A stretch of 64,000 nucleotides of DNA from Sulfurimonas xiamenensis (GTDB lineage: Bacteria; Campylobacterota; Campylobacteria; Campylobacterales; Sulfurimonadaceae), in assembly GCF_009258045.1 (NCBI RefSeq), contig NZ_CP041166.1:1364001-1428000 (forward strand), read 5' to 3'. Of the stretch, positions 63,294 to 64,000 are shown piece after piece. The stretch's first letter is position 1, and every line of letters starts with the position of its first letter. The position numbers and the translations under genes were made by a program. The notes beneath the pieces were generated by a model. The model searched no databases and was not told the DNA's origin. It saw only the letters and a program-made list of their open reading frames with translations.

Positions 63294-63575
63294 ATGACAT
63301 TTATTGATTTTAAAAAATTACTTCTTGACGCAGATATAAGCCTGCCTAAATTTAGTAAACTTATAAAAGTGAGCGAAAAAAATATTCAAGCATACAAAAA
63401 GAAAAAAGAGATACCAAATACCATAGCTGTAATTGCCGCATGTTTTGCATCAATGAAAGATGCAAATATTGACTATAAAGAGATCATAGAAGCATTAAAT
63501 TTAAAAGCCAAAACAAAAGAAGGTGCTGGTTTTGCCAAAAAAGAGCCTAAAGAGAAAGAAAACAGTAAGATTTAA
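63294..63575 (+). CDS. Small HTH-like hypothetical protein with charged tail
   Basis: The 93-residue protein has an N-terminal helix-turn-helix-like region (FKKLLLDADISLPKFSKLIK, then VSEKNIQAYKKKKEIPNTIA, about 6-45) of the kind found in phage-repressor-type DNA-binding domains, and a Lys/Glu-rich tail (EPKEKENSKI). No further domain is seen. AAGAAGATAT precedes the ATG. It lies 41 bp before the EAL gene and might be linked to it. Confidence 0.65.
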   Translation: MTFIDFKKLLLDADISLPKFSKLIKVSEKNIQAYKKKKEIPNTIAVIAACFASMKDANIDYKEIIEALNLKAKTKEGAGFAKKEPKEKENSKI

Positions 63576-63616
63576 TCTGTAACATTTATGAAATAATTGA
63601 GCATTATTATTCTGTT

Positions 63617-64000
63617 ATGAGATTAGAGCTCCCTAAAAAATGGATTCATAACTTAAAAACTTTAGATGTTGCATTTCAACCTATTATTAATATTCATACA
63701 GGGAAAATTTTTGCCGTTGAGGCACTTCTTAGAAACTATGAGAAAGTCGGTTTCAACTCCATTTTTGATCTTTTTGATGCTGTGTATAAAGACAATCTGC
63801 TCTACTCGTTTGACTTAAAACTCAGAAAAAAAGCCTTTAAAAAATTTACAACTATCAACGCTCATGAGAACATAAAACTCTTTTACAACCTTGACAACAG
63901 ACTCCTTGAGATGCCAAATTTCAAACATGGAAATACCGGCAAACTTTTAAAACACTACGATATCTGTAAAAACAGCATCTGCTTTGAAATATCAGAGAGA
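63617..64000 (+). CDS. EAL-domain protein, N-terminal part (runs off window)
   Basis: The frame opens at ATG 63617 and reads MRLELPKKW, then VAFQPIINIHTGKIFAVEALLR, given here as VAFQPIINIHTGKIFA and VEALLR. FQPI followed by the EALLR motif (about residue 40) is the start of an EAL cyclic-di-GMP phosphodiesterase domain. FYNLDNRLLEMP (about 92-103) matches the conserved N residue region. About 128 codons are present and the rest lies to the right. No membrane or sensor domain precedes EAL. Confidence 0.85.
   Translation, partial: MRLELPKKWIHNLKTLDVAFQPIINIHTGKIFAVEALLRNYEKVGFNSIFDLFDAVYKDNLLYSFDLKLRKKAFKKFTTINAHENIKLFYNLDNRLLEMPNFKHGNTGKLLKHYDICKNSICFEISER

Overview
The window is AT-rich, gene-dense chromosomal DNA with short intergenic gaps and many 1-41 bp gene overlaps. 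The gene set points to a free-living Campylobacterota (epsilonproteobacterium), most like Sulfurimonas or a close relative. The supporting features are a fused ispDF next to an HP1021-type atypical response regulator (the Helicobacter gene order), a NapC-less napAGHBFLD cluster, an MlaE with a fused STAS domain, a short ThiC, and abundant iron-sulfur proteins. I see no rRNA, tRNA, CRISPR array, insertion sequence or integrase.

Layout. 1-8 kb: metK (partial), glnD-glmS, mrp and thiC. 7.7-12.7 kb: ispDF, the HP1021-like regulator, an ATP-sulfurylase-like protein, pgpA and an MFS transporter. 12.7-17.2 kb (minus strand): a glutamate dehydrogenase, then a probable molybdoenzyme maturation set (TorD-like chaperone, multi-cluster ferredoxin, shikimate-dehydrogenase-like protein, unknown). 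17.3-26.8 kb: small membrane proteins, a rhodanese, an RND pump, DUF445, an S4 protein, cspA, an ABC-F protein, a DUF5718 protein and a SUI1-family protein. 26.7-31.9 kb: putA divergent from a second gdhA across a perfect inverted repeat. 32.1-42.4 kb: a Crp-like regulator overlapping a PilJ-domain membrane sensor, then napAGHBFL, a PAS protein, napD and two unknown genes. 42.4-51.1 kb (minus strand): a long run of surE, tcdA, unknown, greA, argC, a metallophosphoesterase, the mlaEFD-type lipid transporter, its lipoprotein and pepP. 51.2-60.7 kb: znuACB, modE, then a MolA/BtuF-like binding protein, a TonB-dependent receptor, a FecCD permease, an ATPase and a TauE-type exporter. 60.8-64 kb: rho, murI, a histone H1-like mini-protein, an HTH-like protein and the start of an EAL-domain protein.

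The genes suggest periplasmic nitrate respiration with quinol oxidation by NapGH, controlled from an FNR/Crp-type box. Molybdenum or tungsten would be supplied by a probably ModE-regulated, TonB-dependent, BtuCDF-type uptake system. Glutamate metabolism connects GlnD, two glutamate dehydrogenases and PutA.

The strongest candidates for something undescribed are: (1) the ModE operator and structured 5' leader ahead of the TonB/MolABC-like operon (54.4-60.7 kb); (2) the Crp/PilJ sensor pair beside nap; (3) a hairpin that separates a perfect Shine-Dalgarno from the napG start; and (4) the accessory nap genes (PAS protein and two unknowns).
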